From NCBI GenBank assembly GCA_013821605.1, contig JACDGP010000035.1:1-45242 (forward strand): a stretch of DNA of 45,242 nucleotides, given 5' to 3'. The translations under genes and the position numbers were made by a program. The notes under the pieces were generated by a model that was given only the letters and a program-made list of their open reading frames with translations, was not told where the DNA came from and made no database searches. This DNA comes from Herpetosiphonaceae bacterium (GTDB lineage: Bacteria > Chloroflexota > Chloroflexia > Chloroflexales > Kallotenuaceae). Below, piece by piece: positions 8,708-16,703 of the stretch. Every line of letters begins with the position of its first letter. Position 1 is the first letter of the stretch.

Positions 8708-8736
8708 ATAGTACGTGTATTCCCCCGCTTTGTCAA
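8708..8736 (-). promoter_or_regulatory. tRNA-Glu promoter embedded in an inverted repeat
   Basis: On the minus strand TTGACA (8731-8736), exactly 17 bases, then TACTAT (8708-8713), with the tRNA 5' end 11 bases further on. The region also forms a perfect 10-bp hairpin (CGGGGGAATA 8701-8710 with TATTCCCCCG 8718-8727) covering the -10, which could also act as the pepA 3' hairpin. Confidence 0.7.
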
Positions 8737-8743
8737 CCACGGT

Positions 8744-10213
8744 TTAGCGTTGGCTGTAGTTTTGGAGTAGTTGGACAAGCAGGCGGACGCCGAAGCCCGC
8801 AGCGCCTTCGCGGGCGTACGGCTTGGCCATTTCTTCGGCCCAGGCGACGCCGGCAATGTCGAGGTGGACCCAGGGCCGGTTGCCGGAGAAGCGTTCCAGG
8901 AAGGCTCCCGCAGTGATCGCGCCACCAGCCCGTCCGGCAGTATTGCGGATATCGGCGATCTTGCTTTTGACTGCTTCTTTGTACTCGGGCAGGAGAGGTA
9001 GCTCCCATACCAATTCGCCGGTCTCGTCACCGGCCTGCTTGACGCGTTGGGCCAACTCCGCATTGTTGGTGACCATGCCGCTGATCTGGTTACCAAGACC
9101 CACGACCACAGCACCAGTAAGCGTGGCGAGGTCGATAATGGCGTCGGGCTCGTATTGCTGCACGTAGGAGAGGCAGTCGGCCAACGCCAGGCGGCCCTCG
9201 GCATCGGTGTTCAGCACCTCGATCGTGATGCCGTTCATCGCTGTAAGGATATCACCGGGCTTGTAGGCATTGCCGCCAAGCAAGTTCTCGGTTGCACCGA
9301 TGATACCGATCACATGGAGGTTAGCAGGCTTGAGATCGGCTAGCGCGCTCATGGTACCGAGCACAGCAGCCGCGCCCATCATGTCCATCTTCATCAGATC
9401 CATATGCTCGGCGGGCTTGATGGAGATGCCGCCGGAGTCGAAGGTAATCCCTTTGCCGACTAGGGCAACGGTCGGACCCTGACCTTTTTTGCCATACTCC
9501 AGGACCACGACCTTCGGCTCCTCGTGTGCGCCCTGAGCCACGCCCAGGATCGCGCCCATCCCATTTTTGCGCATGCCTTCGCGGTCAAGCACGGTCAACT
9601 GCATGCCACCGCGCTTGGCGATTTCAGTGGCTACTTCAGCGAGGCGAGTGGGAGTGCAGGTCGCGGGCGGCTCGTTGCCCAGGTCACGCGCCAGTTTGAC
9701 ACCGCCATAGACTGTTTCGGCTAAACGAGCAGCACTCGCACCGGCATCGTCGGCCACGACGACGGTCGCATTTTCTAGCGGGAAGTAGTCGGTATCATCG
9801 GCGGTCGTGCCTTTGCCGCGAAACTCCTCGAAGCCATAATTCGCGAGCAAGACCGCGTCGGCGGTAGCACGCGCCAGCTCGGCAGCATCAAAGCCCGCCG
9901 CCTGCGGTACTTCGACCACGAGGCTATGGAGATTATGCTTGCGAACTCCTAAGACGGCCTCGCCAACGGCTCGGCGTAGACGCTCGGAGGTGAAGCGGGT
10001 TCGTGTGCCGAGGCCCACGAGCAGAGCCCAGCGCCGGCCGCTTTTGCCCTCCGGAAGCCGAAGCAGCAGGGTTTTGCGCATTAGCGCGCGGAACTCGTCG
10101 GGCTCAATGATGCCCGCTACTATCTGCGGCACTTGCTCGTCAAGGAAGATGGGCAAAATCACGACGGCAGCGGCTACATCGCCTGCACTGCCAGTAGCTA
10201 CCTTAAAGTCCAT
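8744..10213 (-). CDS. pepA: Leucyl (cytosol) aminopeptidase, M17
   Basis: Two-metal aminopeptidase removing N-terminal residues from peptides; cytosolic hexamer in the family. The C-terminal catalytic domain shows VGKGITFDSGGISIKP (metal-binding Lys and Asp), KMDMMGAAAV, and the M17 signature NTDAEGRL with its metal-binding Asp and Glu and catalytic Arg. The N-terminal macro-like domain spans about residues 1-160. At 489 residues it is full length. GGGTGGTG precedes the ATG. It is separated from upstream genes by a divergent intergenic region of about 140 bases and is probably monocistronic. Confidence 0.95.
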   Translation of the reverse strand: MDFKVATGSAGDVAAAVVILPIFLDEQVPQIVAGIIEPDEFRALMRKTLLLRLPEGKSGRRWALLVGLGTRTRFTSERLRRAVGEAVLGVRKHNLHSLVVEVPQAAGFDAAELARATADAVLLANYGFEEFRGKGTTADDTDYFPLENATVVVADDAGASAARLAETVYGGVKLARDLGNEPPATCTPTRLAEVATEIAKRGGMQLTVLDREGMRKNGMGAILGVAQGAHEEPKVVVLEYGKKGQGPTVALVGKGITFDSGGISIKPAEHMDLMKMDMMGAAAVLGTMSALADLKPANLHVIGIIGATENLLGGNAYKPGDILTAMNGITIEVLNTDAEGRLALADCLSYVQQYEPDAIIDLATLTGAVVVGLGNQISGMVTNNAELAQRVKQAGDETGELVWELPLLPEYKEAVKSKIADIRNTAGRAGGAITAGAFLERFSGNRPWVHLDIAGVAWAEEMAKPYAREGAAGFGVRLLVQLLQNYSQR

Positions 10214-10352
10214 ACACCACCCTCAATGGTTATTATTTATTAACGACGGCTCATTGTAACAGAGAAGGATTGAGGGACGAGGACTGAGGACTGAGTAGGG
10301 GAACTTTTCGAAAGCTGTGGTAGGATCACACGGCGGATCGGAGAATATAGCT

Positions 10353-10565
10353 ATGACGGCGACTGAGTTACTGCCAACATTACGTGATTTGACACGCGCT
10401 GATAAATTGCGCGTCATGCAATTTCTGGTAGGTGAGCTAGCAAAAGAGGAGGAGATCGATTTGACCGCGACGTCGAACTATCCGGTCTGGTCGCCCCATA
10501 CAGCATTCGAAGCTGCTGATACGCTGCTCGTTGCACTCGCTGCGGACAAGTATGACCCTGCGTAA
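10353..10565 (+). CDS. Small antitoxin-like partner of retropepsin-like protein
   Basis: Protein of 70 residues, starting at an ATG with GGAG twelve bases upstream. The sequence runs through LTRADKLRVMQFLVGELAKEEE and ends in a Y-P-V-W-S-P-H-T-A-F-E-A-A segment. I recognise this as a small family, widespread in cyanobacteria and Chloroflexi, that sits directly before retropepsin-like genes. The function is unknown. The helical N-terminus resembles small antitoxins in layout only. Its 3' end overlaps the next ORF by 14 bases, so the two are translationally linked. Confidence 0.75.
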   Translation: MTATELLPTLRDLTRADKLRVMQFLVGELAKEEEIDLTATSNYPVWSPHTAFEAADTLLVALAADKYDPA

Positions 10566-11004
10566 TTCACTCCGCGTGCCATTTACCGCTGCCGATGCAG
10601 TTCCAGGCGAAGCAGGCTTGCTGCCGTTTCTCCCACTTACGCTACTATATCAAGGTCGATCAACGGGAGCTCAGGGGCTGCTGGATACAGGGGCAGCTGT
10701 CAATGTTCTGCCGTACCGGGTAGGATTAGAGCTTGGCGCAGATTGGAGTGACCAGCCGGCTACCTTGCGTCTCAGCGGGAACCTGGCCAACCTTTCGGCA
10801 CGTCCTCTCATTGTGTCAGTAGCCATCGGGCAGTTCACGGCAACTCGGCTCGCTTTCGCGTGGACAGAGGCAGAAACTGTACCCCTTATTTTGGGCCAGG
10901 TTAACTTCTTTATGGAGTTCGATTCTGCTTCTATCGGTCACAACAAGCCTTCGAGGTTTGCCCCAAGGAGTAAGTGTCCTCTCGTCTACGTCCAGGCAAC
11001 GTGA
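10552..11004 (+). CDS. Single-domain retropepsin-like aspartyl protease
   Basis: Protein of 150 residues with the aspartic-protease signature GLLDTGAAVNVLPY, the D-T-G-A active-site loop of retroviral-type (homodimeric) proteases, followed by a second hydrophobic L-I-L-G-Q motif (VPLILGQVNFFMEF) corresponding to the conserved I-L-G of the flap side. Family members are predicted soluble cytosolic proteases; substrates are unknown. The chosen ATG lies inside the preceding gene. An in-frame ATG 21 bases earlier is possible but gives an unrelated extension. Its tail overlaps the 3' end of the convergent pmbA-like gene by 19 bases, and the last 20 residues may not be conserved. Confidence 0.8.
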   Translation: MTLRNSLRVPFTAADAVPGEAGLLPFLPLTLLYQGRSTGAQGLLDTGAAVNVLPYRVGLELGADWSDQPATLRLSGNLANLSARPLIVSVAIGQFTATRLAFAWTEAETVPLILGQVNFFMEFDSASIGHNKPSRFAPRSKCPLVYVQAT

Positions 11005-12281
11005 CCGTTAAAGGCGAAGCCCGGGCTGGGCTGGTCGGCGAAGGTTACCAGTTGCAGGTCGTCGGCACGCATGTGCTCGAAGAAGTTGCCGCTTAAAGTG
11101 GCGCGGACGTGGCCGGCAATCTCGCCATTGCGGATTAGGAGTGCTTGGGGCGTGGCCAGGGAGTAGTTACCGCTAGAGCGGTCCTGCGTATGCAGGCCGA
11201 GCACGCGTAGGACGAGCAGGCCATCCCGGATCGTGGGCAGGAGCGTCTCGTCGGTGGTGGTATAAGGGCCGGTCAAGCTGATGCTGCGGGCACCACTGGG
11301 TGGGGTCGTCGGCGGCAGGTTGAGGCGGCGGGCATACTTGAGATCGAGGACCGGTTGGACGAGCCGGCCCTTTTCAATGTACGTTGTGGGCACACTGGGC
11401 AGCCCTTCGCCGGTCCAAGCGAAGGAGTCGGGACCGAGCGGTTGCCAGGGATCGACGTGGAGCGTGAGGTCGGAGCGTAAGACTTGGCGCTGCGTGGCAA
11501 AGTCGGCGGTGCTGAAGGCCGATTGTCCGTGATAGACGCCGGAACCACCCATATTACCCCAGACAAAATAGCCGAACAGACTGCTGGCAACATCGGGATG
11601 CAGGATGATAGTGGGAGTGGAGGTCGTGGGAGTCGGAAGATCGCGCCGGAGATGTTCGACAGTGTGGCCCAGACGTTCGATCTGGGTGGTGATGTAGGCG
11701 GGGTCAACGACTGTGCGCCATTGATCGCCGTCGCCTAGGATGCCATCGAAGGTGGCCGAGAAGGAGCAGGACGTCGTACGGTCGTGTAGTTGGAGCCCTT
11801 GGGAAGTGCGTAGCCAGCTTTCGCCTAGTCCGGCCCCGACGCCGCCGTTGAGCGTTTCGACCTTGAAGCGGGCGGCGAGTGCCTGCAGTTCCTGGAGGAC
11901 CTCGAAGAGATAGGCGGTCCGTTCCGTAAACAGCGTGGGCACATCGGGACTCCAGCGCGGGACATCGTGATAGCTCTGTGGGCCGAGGAACTGAGCGGCA
12001 TCGGGGTCGTCATAGGCGGCAGCTTTGACACCTGCCAGCAGTTGATCAAGGGCCAGCAGGCTATTGCCATCAAGGTTGCCACGGCTCAGGCGACCGTCTT
12101 GCCATTCGATGAGGAACCCACCGCCGGTTGTTTCGCTAGCGGCAAAGGGGCTGTAAACGCTGCCCACGTCGTTATCGCGGATGCCAACGCCGATGCCACG
12201 ACGTTCGCTCAGGTTGATGCGATAGTTTTTGATGTCAGAATGTGAGTGGAATGCTGCTTCGAGCTCGTCAATATATGTCAT
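10986..12281 (-). CDS. TldD/PmbA-family protein (TldE-like)
   Basis: Homologue of PmbA/TldE, the non-catalytic half of the TldD-TldE protease that trims modified peptides. Features are an N-terminal GGG(F) segment (SETTGGGFLIEW), a central ALQxLA helix, and the family's C-terminal glycine-rich stretch RSSGNYSLATPQALLIRNGEIAG. The HExxxH motif of catalytic TldD subunits is absent, fitting the TldE/PmbA branch. Length is 431 residues. No tldD partner lies in the window, whereas the two are often adjacent. Its 3' end overlaps the convergent retropepsin-like gene by 19 bases. Confidence 0.85.
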   Translation of the reverse strand: MTYIDELEAAFHSHSDIKNYRINLSERRGIGVGIRDNDVGSVYSPFAASETTGGGFLIEWQDGRLSRGNLDGNSLLALDQLLAGVKAAAYDDPDAAQFLGPQSYHDVPRWSPDVPTLFTERTAYLFEVLQELQALAARFKVETLNGGVGAGLGESWLRTSQGLQLHDRTTSCSFSATFDGILGDGDQWRTVVDPAYITTQIERLGHTVEHLRRDLPTPTTSTPTIILHPDVASSLFGYFVWGNMGGSGVYHGQSAFSTADFATQRQVLRSDLTLHVDPWQPLGPDSFAWTGEGLPSVPTTYIEKGRLVQPVLDLKYARRLNLPPTTPPSGARSISLTGPYTTTDETLLPTIRDGLLVLRVLGLHTQDRSSGNYSLATPQALLIRNGEIAGHVRATLSGNFFEHMRADDLQLVTFADQPSPGFAFNGHVAWT

Positions 12282-12399
12282 AGGTCCATTCTACCTATGA
12301 GCGGGGATTGGAAGCAAGCTGCTTGTACATTTGACGGAGATCGGCTACATCGGGTACCTTCTAGTTAGACCGCTACTGGAATACAAGAAAGTAGGCTCC

Positions 12400-12726
12400 A
12401 TGATCTACGAACTGCGAATCTACGATGCCATGCCGGGCAAGCTTGCGGCGCTCCATACACGTTTTACCACTGCGACGGTGCGGCTGTTCGAGAAGCATGG
12501 GATTAAGCCGGTTGGCTTCTGGACAACCTATATTGGGCCGAACTCGAATACGCTGACCTATATTCTGGCATGGGAAGACCTTGGGGAGCGGCAACGCAGG
12601 TGGGATGCGTTTGCGAGCGACCCGGAGTGGCAGGCGGCTAAGGCAGAGTCGGAGAAGGATGGGTCGCTGACCGAGCGGGTGCAGAACATGATCATGCAAC
12701 CAACAGGGTATTCGCCCTTGCAGTAG
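12400..12726 (+). CDS. NIPSNAP family protein
   Basis: Small dimeric ferredoxin-like fold protein of 108 residues, starting MIYELRIYDAMPGK with a later F-E-K-H-G-I-K-P-V-G-F-W and LTYILAWEDLGER, the hallmark order of NIPSNAP domains. The bacterial function is not established. The ATG follows AAGAAAGTAGG; a longer frame starting at 12331 adds an unrelated hydrophobic stretch and is less likely. Confidence 0.85.
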   Translation: MIYELRIYDAMPGKLAALHTRFTTATVRLFEKHGIKPVGFWTTYIGPNSNTLTYILAWEDLGERQRRWDAFASDPEWQAAKAESEKDGSLTERVQNMIMQPTGYSPLQ

Positions 12727-12748
12727 TGGTAGTGAGAACAAGAAAAAC

Positions 12749-12774
12749 GGCTCCTAGCAAAGCTGCTGGGAGCC
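12749..12774. terminator. Hairpin downstream of NIPSNAP gene
   Basis: An 11-bp stem, GGCTCCTAGCA/TGCTGGGAGCC, with loop AAGC. The run of T follows on the minus strand (CGTTTTTCTTG), where no gene needs termination. On the plus strand it is only position that suggests a terminator for the NIPSNAP gene. The remaining 12775-13012 bases show no gene. Confidence 0.5.
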
Positions 12775-13012
12775 ACTTAGAGTGCAGCAACGGAGGAGTC
12801 GACAGAAGAGCGAAACAGGAGTATTATAAAGGCACCGAGAGCACTTCTTCCAGGCGTCACTATTCTTAATCTACGTCATCATAGACCGAGCTCTATTGTT
12901 GTGACCTATCAAACCTTGCATCCGTAAGGTGTACGCATAGGTATAGTCGGGGACCGACCAGTAGGATTGCCCTACAGGTCAGCCCTTAACTGTGCATGGA
13001 AGGAGCGAACCC

Positions 13013-14032
13013 ATGAGAGTGCGCTATCTGGCGCGGTCGTTGTCGTTGGTGGCGGTCGTCGGGCTGATGTTTCTAGCAACAGTGCCGGTCCATGCTACCA
13101 GTACGCGTAAAGTCATTGTTTTTCTCCAGGGCCTCGGATCATACCTGACGCAAGCTCAGCTCGATACTATGAGCAAGTGTTTGGTGCCAGTTCAAGTAGA
13201 CCCCTTCAACAAGCTTAAAGGTCAACTACTGAATCACGGCAACTATCAGTGCAGTGATTTTCTCCAGTTCTCCTATGCCGGTGGCTCCGTCGATGAGCAG
13301 GGACGGTGGCAGGCTATGCCCTATGATTGTATTGCCTCGAGTGCCAATAGCTTGGCTACCAACACAAATCTGCTCGCTACGATGCTGAATGACTATCAGA
13401 ATGCTCATCCAGATATCCAAGTCCGCTTTGAATTAGTAGGCCACAGCCTAGGCGGCTTGATCGCATTCGACACATCAGCCTTAGCCGGAGGAACTATCTC
13501 AGCCGACGCAATCGATAGTGTTGTGACGATCGATAGTCTCCTCAATCATAAATTGACTGCTGACTTACAAGCACAACGTCAAGCCTTACCTGGTTATACG
13601 TTGCCGCATTCGGCTCCATCCTGCAATTCATTAGTGTTAGCACAAGCATACAATTTCACATGGAGCCCGGCGATCATCGAGGTCTCAGACGTCACGGACG
13701 ATCAGGTCAAGCAAAACTACCTCGACGACCGGCAAGCCGTGGTAACTGCGGGACAGAGCTATCAGATACGCTATATGACAACCGGCAACAGCTCGGATTG
13801 TGCCTATGATCAGGATTTGTGTCATGCTCCCGGTATGTGGCAGGACGAGCGCTATACAATGACAGTAGCCAACGCCGATAACGTGACGATGTTTGATGAA
13901 GGGACGAACAATTGCGTCGCAAAATTATTCATCGTGCCCTGCTTCGTTAATACGCATTTTGCTGTATTAAAAGATGGACAAACAGCTGTTCCTGCCATCG
14001 TCTCGTTCATTGGAGGACAGGTAGCTCCCTAG
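13013..14032 (+). CDS. Secreted lipase-like alpha/beta hydrolase
   Basis: Starts with a clear Sec signal peptide (MRVRYLARSLSLVAVVGLMF..., probable cleavage after VHA near residue 28), so it is exported. The mature part has VIVFLQGLGS (oxyanion-hole strand) and FELVGHSLGGLIAFD, the lipase G-x-S-x-G nucleophile elbow. A catalytic Asp may be in VVTIDSL. The His cannot be assigned with certainty. Several Cys residues (for example CNSLV, CAYDQDLC, NNCVAKLFIVPC) suggest disulfides outside the cell. AAGGAG lies seven bases before the ATG. Substrate is unknown; esters or lipids are plausible. Confidence 0.85.
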   Translation: MRVRYLARSLSLVAVVGLMFLATVPVHATSTRKVIVFLQGLGSYLTQAQLDTMSKCLVPVQVDPFNKLKGQLLNHGNYQCSDFLQFSYAGGSVDEQGRWQAMPYDCIASSANSLATNTNLLATMLNDYQNAHPDIQVRFELVGHSLGGLIAFDTSALAGGTISADAIDSVVTIDSLLNHKLTADLQAQRQALPGYTLPHSAPSCNSLVLAQAYNFTWSPAIIEVSDVTDDQVKQNYLDDRQAVVTAGQSYQIRYMTTGNSSDCAYDQDLCHAPGMWQDERYTMTVANADNVTMFDEGTNNCVAKLFIVPCFVNTHFAVLKDGQTAVPAIVSFIGGQVAP

Positions 14033-14049
14033 CGCACCCCATGTATCGC

Positions 14050-14590
14050 TTATTGTCCTTCAGTTTTGAACTGGGCGAAGAATTGCCAGATGAGGGTGCT
14101 GGCATCAATGTCCTGGCTTGTCAGGCCAATCACCGAACTGGGCAGATATTGGTAGCCACCGGGCCAGGTGTGACCGCCGTTGTTGATGATGTACAGCTGC
14201 ATAGCTAGAGGAACACCCGCCTCCGCTGCACAGCCACCAATGACGCGCAGTTCCTCGGTAGTGCCATCGTCCCAGACGCCATTCGGCAGCTCGGTCGTGG
14301 TAGCAGGGTCAGTGCACGACGCAAGAGAAGCCCACATATCCTCAGCGTCAATGGCTCCCATCAAGTGCTGGCCATACTTGGTGCCGGCCCACCCGTCAAA
14401 GGAATATAGTGGATCGACGGTACCATGCATCGTAATTAGCGGCATCGGATGGCTCAGTTGACAAGGGAAGGTGCTGGGCATGTGACCTGATACGGATGCA
14501 ATGGCAGCCAATTGTGGACTGAGCTTACAACCCAACTCCTCGGTGAAGATGGCACCGTTTAGCTGATGTTCATAGTGTACGACACGAAGC
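14050..14590 (-). pseudogene. Truncated PHB depolymerase/feruloyl esterase-like gene
   Basis: The 3' half of a secreted esterase of the LpqC/PHB-depolymerase type. The part from LNGAIFTEELGCKLSPQLAA to the stop is well conserved and retains the acid (HGTVDPLY) and the His (NNGGHTWPGG). At the expected nucleophile elbow (G-x-S-N-G in the family) the frame reads HQLNG, so the Ser is lost. No oxyanion-hole region or signal peptide lies upstream, where the divergent TauE-like gene begins instead. The open frame continues to 14658, but that extension is not family-like. It is most likely a decayed remnant. A short expressed protein without catalysis is the alternative. Confidence 0.7.
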
Positions 14591-14652
14591 TGTATGCGTG
14601 ATATCACCTGTCTGTCAGTTGCATGACAGGAACGGAGGAAAAGGAGGACAAT

Positions 14653-15411
14653 GTGCAACTACAACTCGGGGTCGGGCCGTGGATCGTGCTGATTGTGGGC
14701 GCGTTGTTGATCGGGCTGTCGAAGACCGGTATTTCTGGGATAGGGATCTTCGCCGTGGCGCTCTTTGCGTTGGTGCTGCCGGCGCGGGAGTCGGTCGGGG
14801 CAGTGCTGCCGATCTTGATCTCGGCGGATCTGGTGGCGGTCACCGCCTATCGACGGCATGCGGTCTGGAAACATCTGTGGCCACTGTTTCCATGGGCAGC
14901 GGCCGGTATTATCCTCGGCTACTTTGCGATCGGACGAATCAATGACAGGCAGGTCGCGCTATTAGTTGGCGTGATCTTAATCGTGCTGGTCGTCCTGCAA
15001 TGGTTGCGGATGCGCAGGGGGCAAGCGGCCGGTGGGACGGCTGACCCTGACGTGCCGACCAGCCTCCCGTTTGTAGCGGCGGTGGGCATGCTGGCCGGCT
15101 TCACCACGATGGTCGCAAATGCGGCCGGGCCGATCATGATTCTGTATCTGCTCGCGATGCGCCTGCCCAAGATGGAATTCATCGGCACCGGTGCATGGTA
15201 CTTTCTGCTGCTGAACCTCTTCAAGGTGCCGTTTAGCCTGCAGCTCGGTTTGATCAGCAGCAGTTCGCTTGCCCTCGATCTCCGGTTGTTCCCACTCGCG
15301 ATCCTGGGTGCCATCGGTGGCCGTGCCCTGATCCCGTACATCAATCAGCAGCTCTTCGAAGGGCTCGCGCTCATTTTTACGGTTATCGCGGCTGTCAAAC
15401 TGTTGGTGTAG
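14653..15411 (+). CDS. TauE/SafE-family transporter
   Basis: Integral membrane protein of about 252 residues with roughly eight hydrophobic spans. The family's N-terminal glycine motif is visible as LIGLSKTGISGIG and the repeat-half motif as AGFTTMVANAAGPIMILYLL. TauE/SafE proteins export sulfite, sulfoacetate or other organosulfonates; the substrate here cannot be told. AGGAGG (14642-14647) is spaced five bases from a GTG at 14653, which I prefer over the in-frame ATG at 14623 that has no ribosome-binding site and would prepend charged residues. Confidence 0.88.
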   Translation: MQLQLGVGPWIVLIVGALLIGLSKTGISGIGIFAVALFALVLPARESVGAVLPILISADLVAVTAYRRHAVWKHLWPLFPWAAAGIILGYFAIGRINDRQVALLVGVILIVLVVLQWLRMRRGQAAGGTADPDVPTSLPFVAAVGMLAGFTTMVANAAGPIMILYLLAMRLPKMEFIGTGAWYFLLLNLFKVPFSLQLGLISSSSLALDLRLFPLAILGAIGGRALIPYINQQLFEGLALIFTVIAAVKLLV

Positions 15412-15460
15412 GGCAATAGTAGAATGCTTGCCATTGTAACGCGCCATGTTACACTTCCCC

Positions 15461-15577
15461 ATGATCGTTATTCAGCGACTACTGTGGGATGACTGGGACG
15501 TTGCCCACGTTGTGCGTCACGACGTCAGCCCGCAGGAGATACCTCAGGATGACCAAATCGCGATCTACCCCGAATGA
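15461..15577 (+). pseudogene. BrnT-like toxin remnant
   Basis: A 38-codon open stretch, MIVIQRLLWDDWDVAHVV..., resembles the first 30 residues of BrnT/DUF4258-type toxins (typically IQxLLWDxWNxxHIARHxVTPEEV) and then stops. No continuation is recognisable in other frames. The 15412-15804 interval holds nothing else gene-like. Assignment rests on memory of the family, so confidence is modest. Confidence 0.4.
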
Positions 15578-15652
15578 GTGCGGCTTGGTATCCCAGCCGG
15601 CCGCAACAAGGTTAGGTACGACGTATTTACGACAGGTACCGGCCTCATTCGG
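15570..15652. repeat. Nested inverted repeats (three-way-junction-like)
   Basis: An outer 9-bp inverted repeat CCGAATGAG (15570-15578) with CTCATTCGG (15644-15652) encloses two smaller ones: TGCGGC (15579-15584) with GCCGCA (15600-15605), and GGTAC (15615-15619) with GTACC (15636-15640). Together they could fold as a three-way junction in RNA or a cruciform in DNA. No function is known. Confidence 0.45.
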
Positions 15653-15804
15653 CATGCAGTGCTCGCTCGGTGGTGTATATTGTGTGTATCATACTTGGGA
15701 TGGGGAGAAGCTGGCAAGGCAATGCCGCGAGTCCGTGAAGGATAGCTAGATGGTAACGTAGTTACTACACGACGTTCTCATAACATCTGGGGAAGGCAAG
15801 GAGT

Positions 15805-16119
15805 GTGTCATTCACGGCTGGCTTTGATCCGTTGCTACTCACCGATCATTTCCAACGTCATGGGGCGGATTTTGGAGCACTGACAGAGCAGGAGTATGAG
15901 CGCAAGGCAGATACGTTTCTTGGTGGACCAAGGGATGCACATACACTGGAGTGTATACGACCTCGTGACAATGATCGAATACGATACAACCCGGTGACTG
16001 ATGAGTTTGGAATCTTAGCAGCATCAGGAATGCTCAGGACGTACTTTAAGCCGACCCCCTATCGACACAAACAACCGACGAACCTCGCATATTTTCAAGC
16101 GGAGTGCCAGAAGAGATGA
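15805..16119 (+). CDS. Stand-alone CdiA-CT/Rhs-tip-like toxin domain
   Basis: Protein of 104 residues from a GTG start with AAGGAG just upstream. The pattern HFQRHGADFGALTEQEYERK, then RYNPVTDEFGILA and G-M-L-R-T-Y-F-K-P, matches small C-terminal toxin domains found at the tips of CdiA, Rhs and phage-associated polymorphic toxins. These are predicted RNases of the BECR/colicin-like group. Here the domain is free-standing, with no delivery module or signal peptide. It overlaps the next gene by ATGA, as in toxin-immunity or toxin-antitoxin pairs. Nuclease activity is inferred from family resemblance, and catalytic residues cannot be assigned with confidence. Confidence 0.6.
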   Translation: MSFTAGFDPLLLTDHFQRHGADFGALTEQEYERKADTFLGGPRDAHTLECIRPRDNDRIRYNPVTDEFGILAASGMLRTYFKPTPYRHKQPTNLAYFQAECQKR

Positions 16120-16382
16120 TGTATCTATGTCCCGTTTGTGGCTATCCAAAACTCATTGCTCCGCCGGCGGACTATATGATCTGTCCATCCTGTGGAACAG
16201 AGTTTGGGTATGATGATTTTGCGACCAGCTACGAAGAGCTGCGCAACGAGTGGCTTTCAAGAGGAGCGCTGTGGTTCAGTCGGAATACCCCAAAGCCGGA
16301 AGGATGGAGTCCAATGAGCCAGCTTGGACAGGCCGGCTTACTACCATCGCGGCTTGAGGCTCCCACTGAAAGTACTATTTGA
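16116..16382 (+). CDS. Cys-rich CPCC-like protein, probable immunity partner
   Basis: Protein of 88 residues beginning MMYLCPVCGYPKL and continuing with ICPSCGTEFGYDD, ELRNEWLSRGALWFS and a C-terminal W-x-x-x-x-Q-L. The two C-x2-C pairs form a likely zinc ribbon. Proteins with this layout (Cys-rich CPCC family) are recurrent immunity candidates beside polymorphic toxins. It starts on the ATGA that ends the toxin-like gene, which supports a toxin-immunity relationship. Function beyond that is inferred. Confidence 0.65.
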   Translation: MMYLCPVCGYPKLIAPPADYMICPSCGTEFGYDDFATSYEELRNEWLSRGALWFSRNTPKPEGWSPMSQLGQAGLLPSRLEAPTESTI

Positions 16383-16628
16383 TGCACTGCTGACCTCTGC
16401 CATGGCCTGATCAAACGGGATGACTTCCTCCTCTCCCCGCGCAATCGCATCGTGCATACACTCGGATGCGACAATGTCTTGCAACTCTCTAAAGGCGTCC
16501 ATCAACTGCTCATGTGAGGTGATAGGCAGGACAGCAGCGATCTGGTTGCCCGCGTTATCCAGGACAAATTGTGGAGGGGCAAGCGGGGTCGTTAGATCAA
16601 TGGGGGAGTTGAGAGAGACCAGGGGCAA
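16341..16628 (-). CDS. Orphan Phd/YefM-like antitoxin
   Basis: Up to 95 residues from a TTG. The core QFVLDNAGNQIAAVLPITSH resembles the DNA-binding N-terminus of Phd/YefM-type antitoxins found with RelE/ParE toxins, followed by an acidic helix and an F-D-Q-A-M-x-E-V end. The start is uncertain: no strong ribosome-binding site, and a neighbouring frame holds a short ATG peptide, so an N-terminal frameshift is possible. The partner toxin expected downstream is absent, since that position is occupied by the convergent CPCC-like gene (42-base overlap). Probably a relic. Confidence 0.45.
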   Translation of the reverse strand: MPLVSLNSPIDLTTPLAPPQFVLDNAGNQIAAVLPITSHEQLMDAFRELQDIVASECMHDAIARGEEEVIPFDQAMAEVSSASNSTFSGSLKPRW

Positions 16629-16703
16629 GTTGTGTAGTGTCGGTCATATGAATTATGGCTCCTAAATGGGGAGGATCGCATACAAACCATGTAGAATAGC
16701 AGA

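Noticed and set aside
15489-15749. 86-codon open frame in the decayed interval
   Set aside because: No start signal, no family pattern, and it crosses the inverted repeats; treated as chance.
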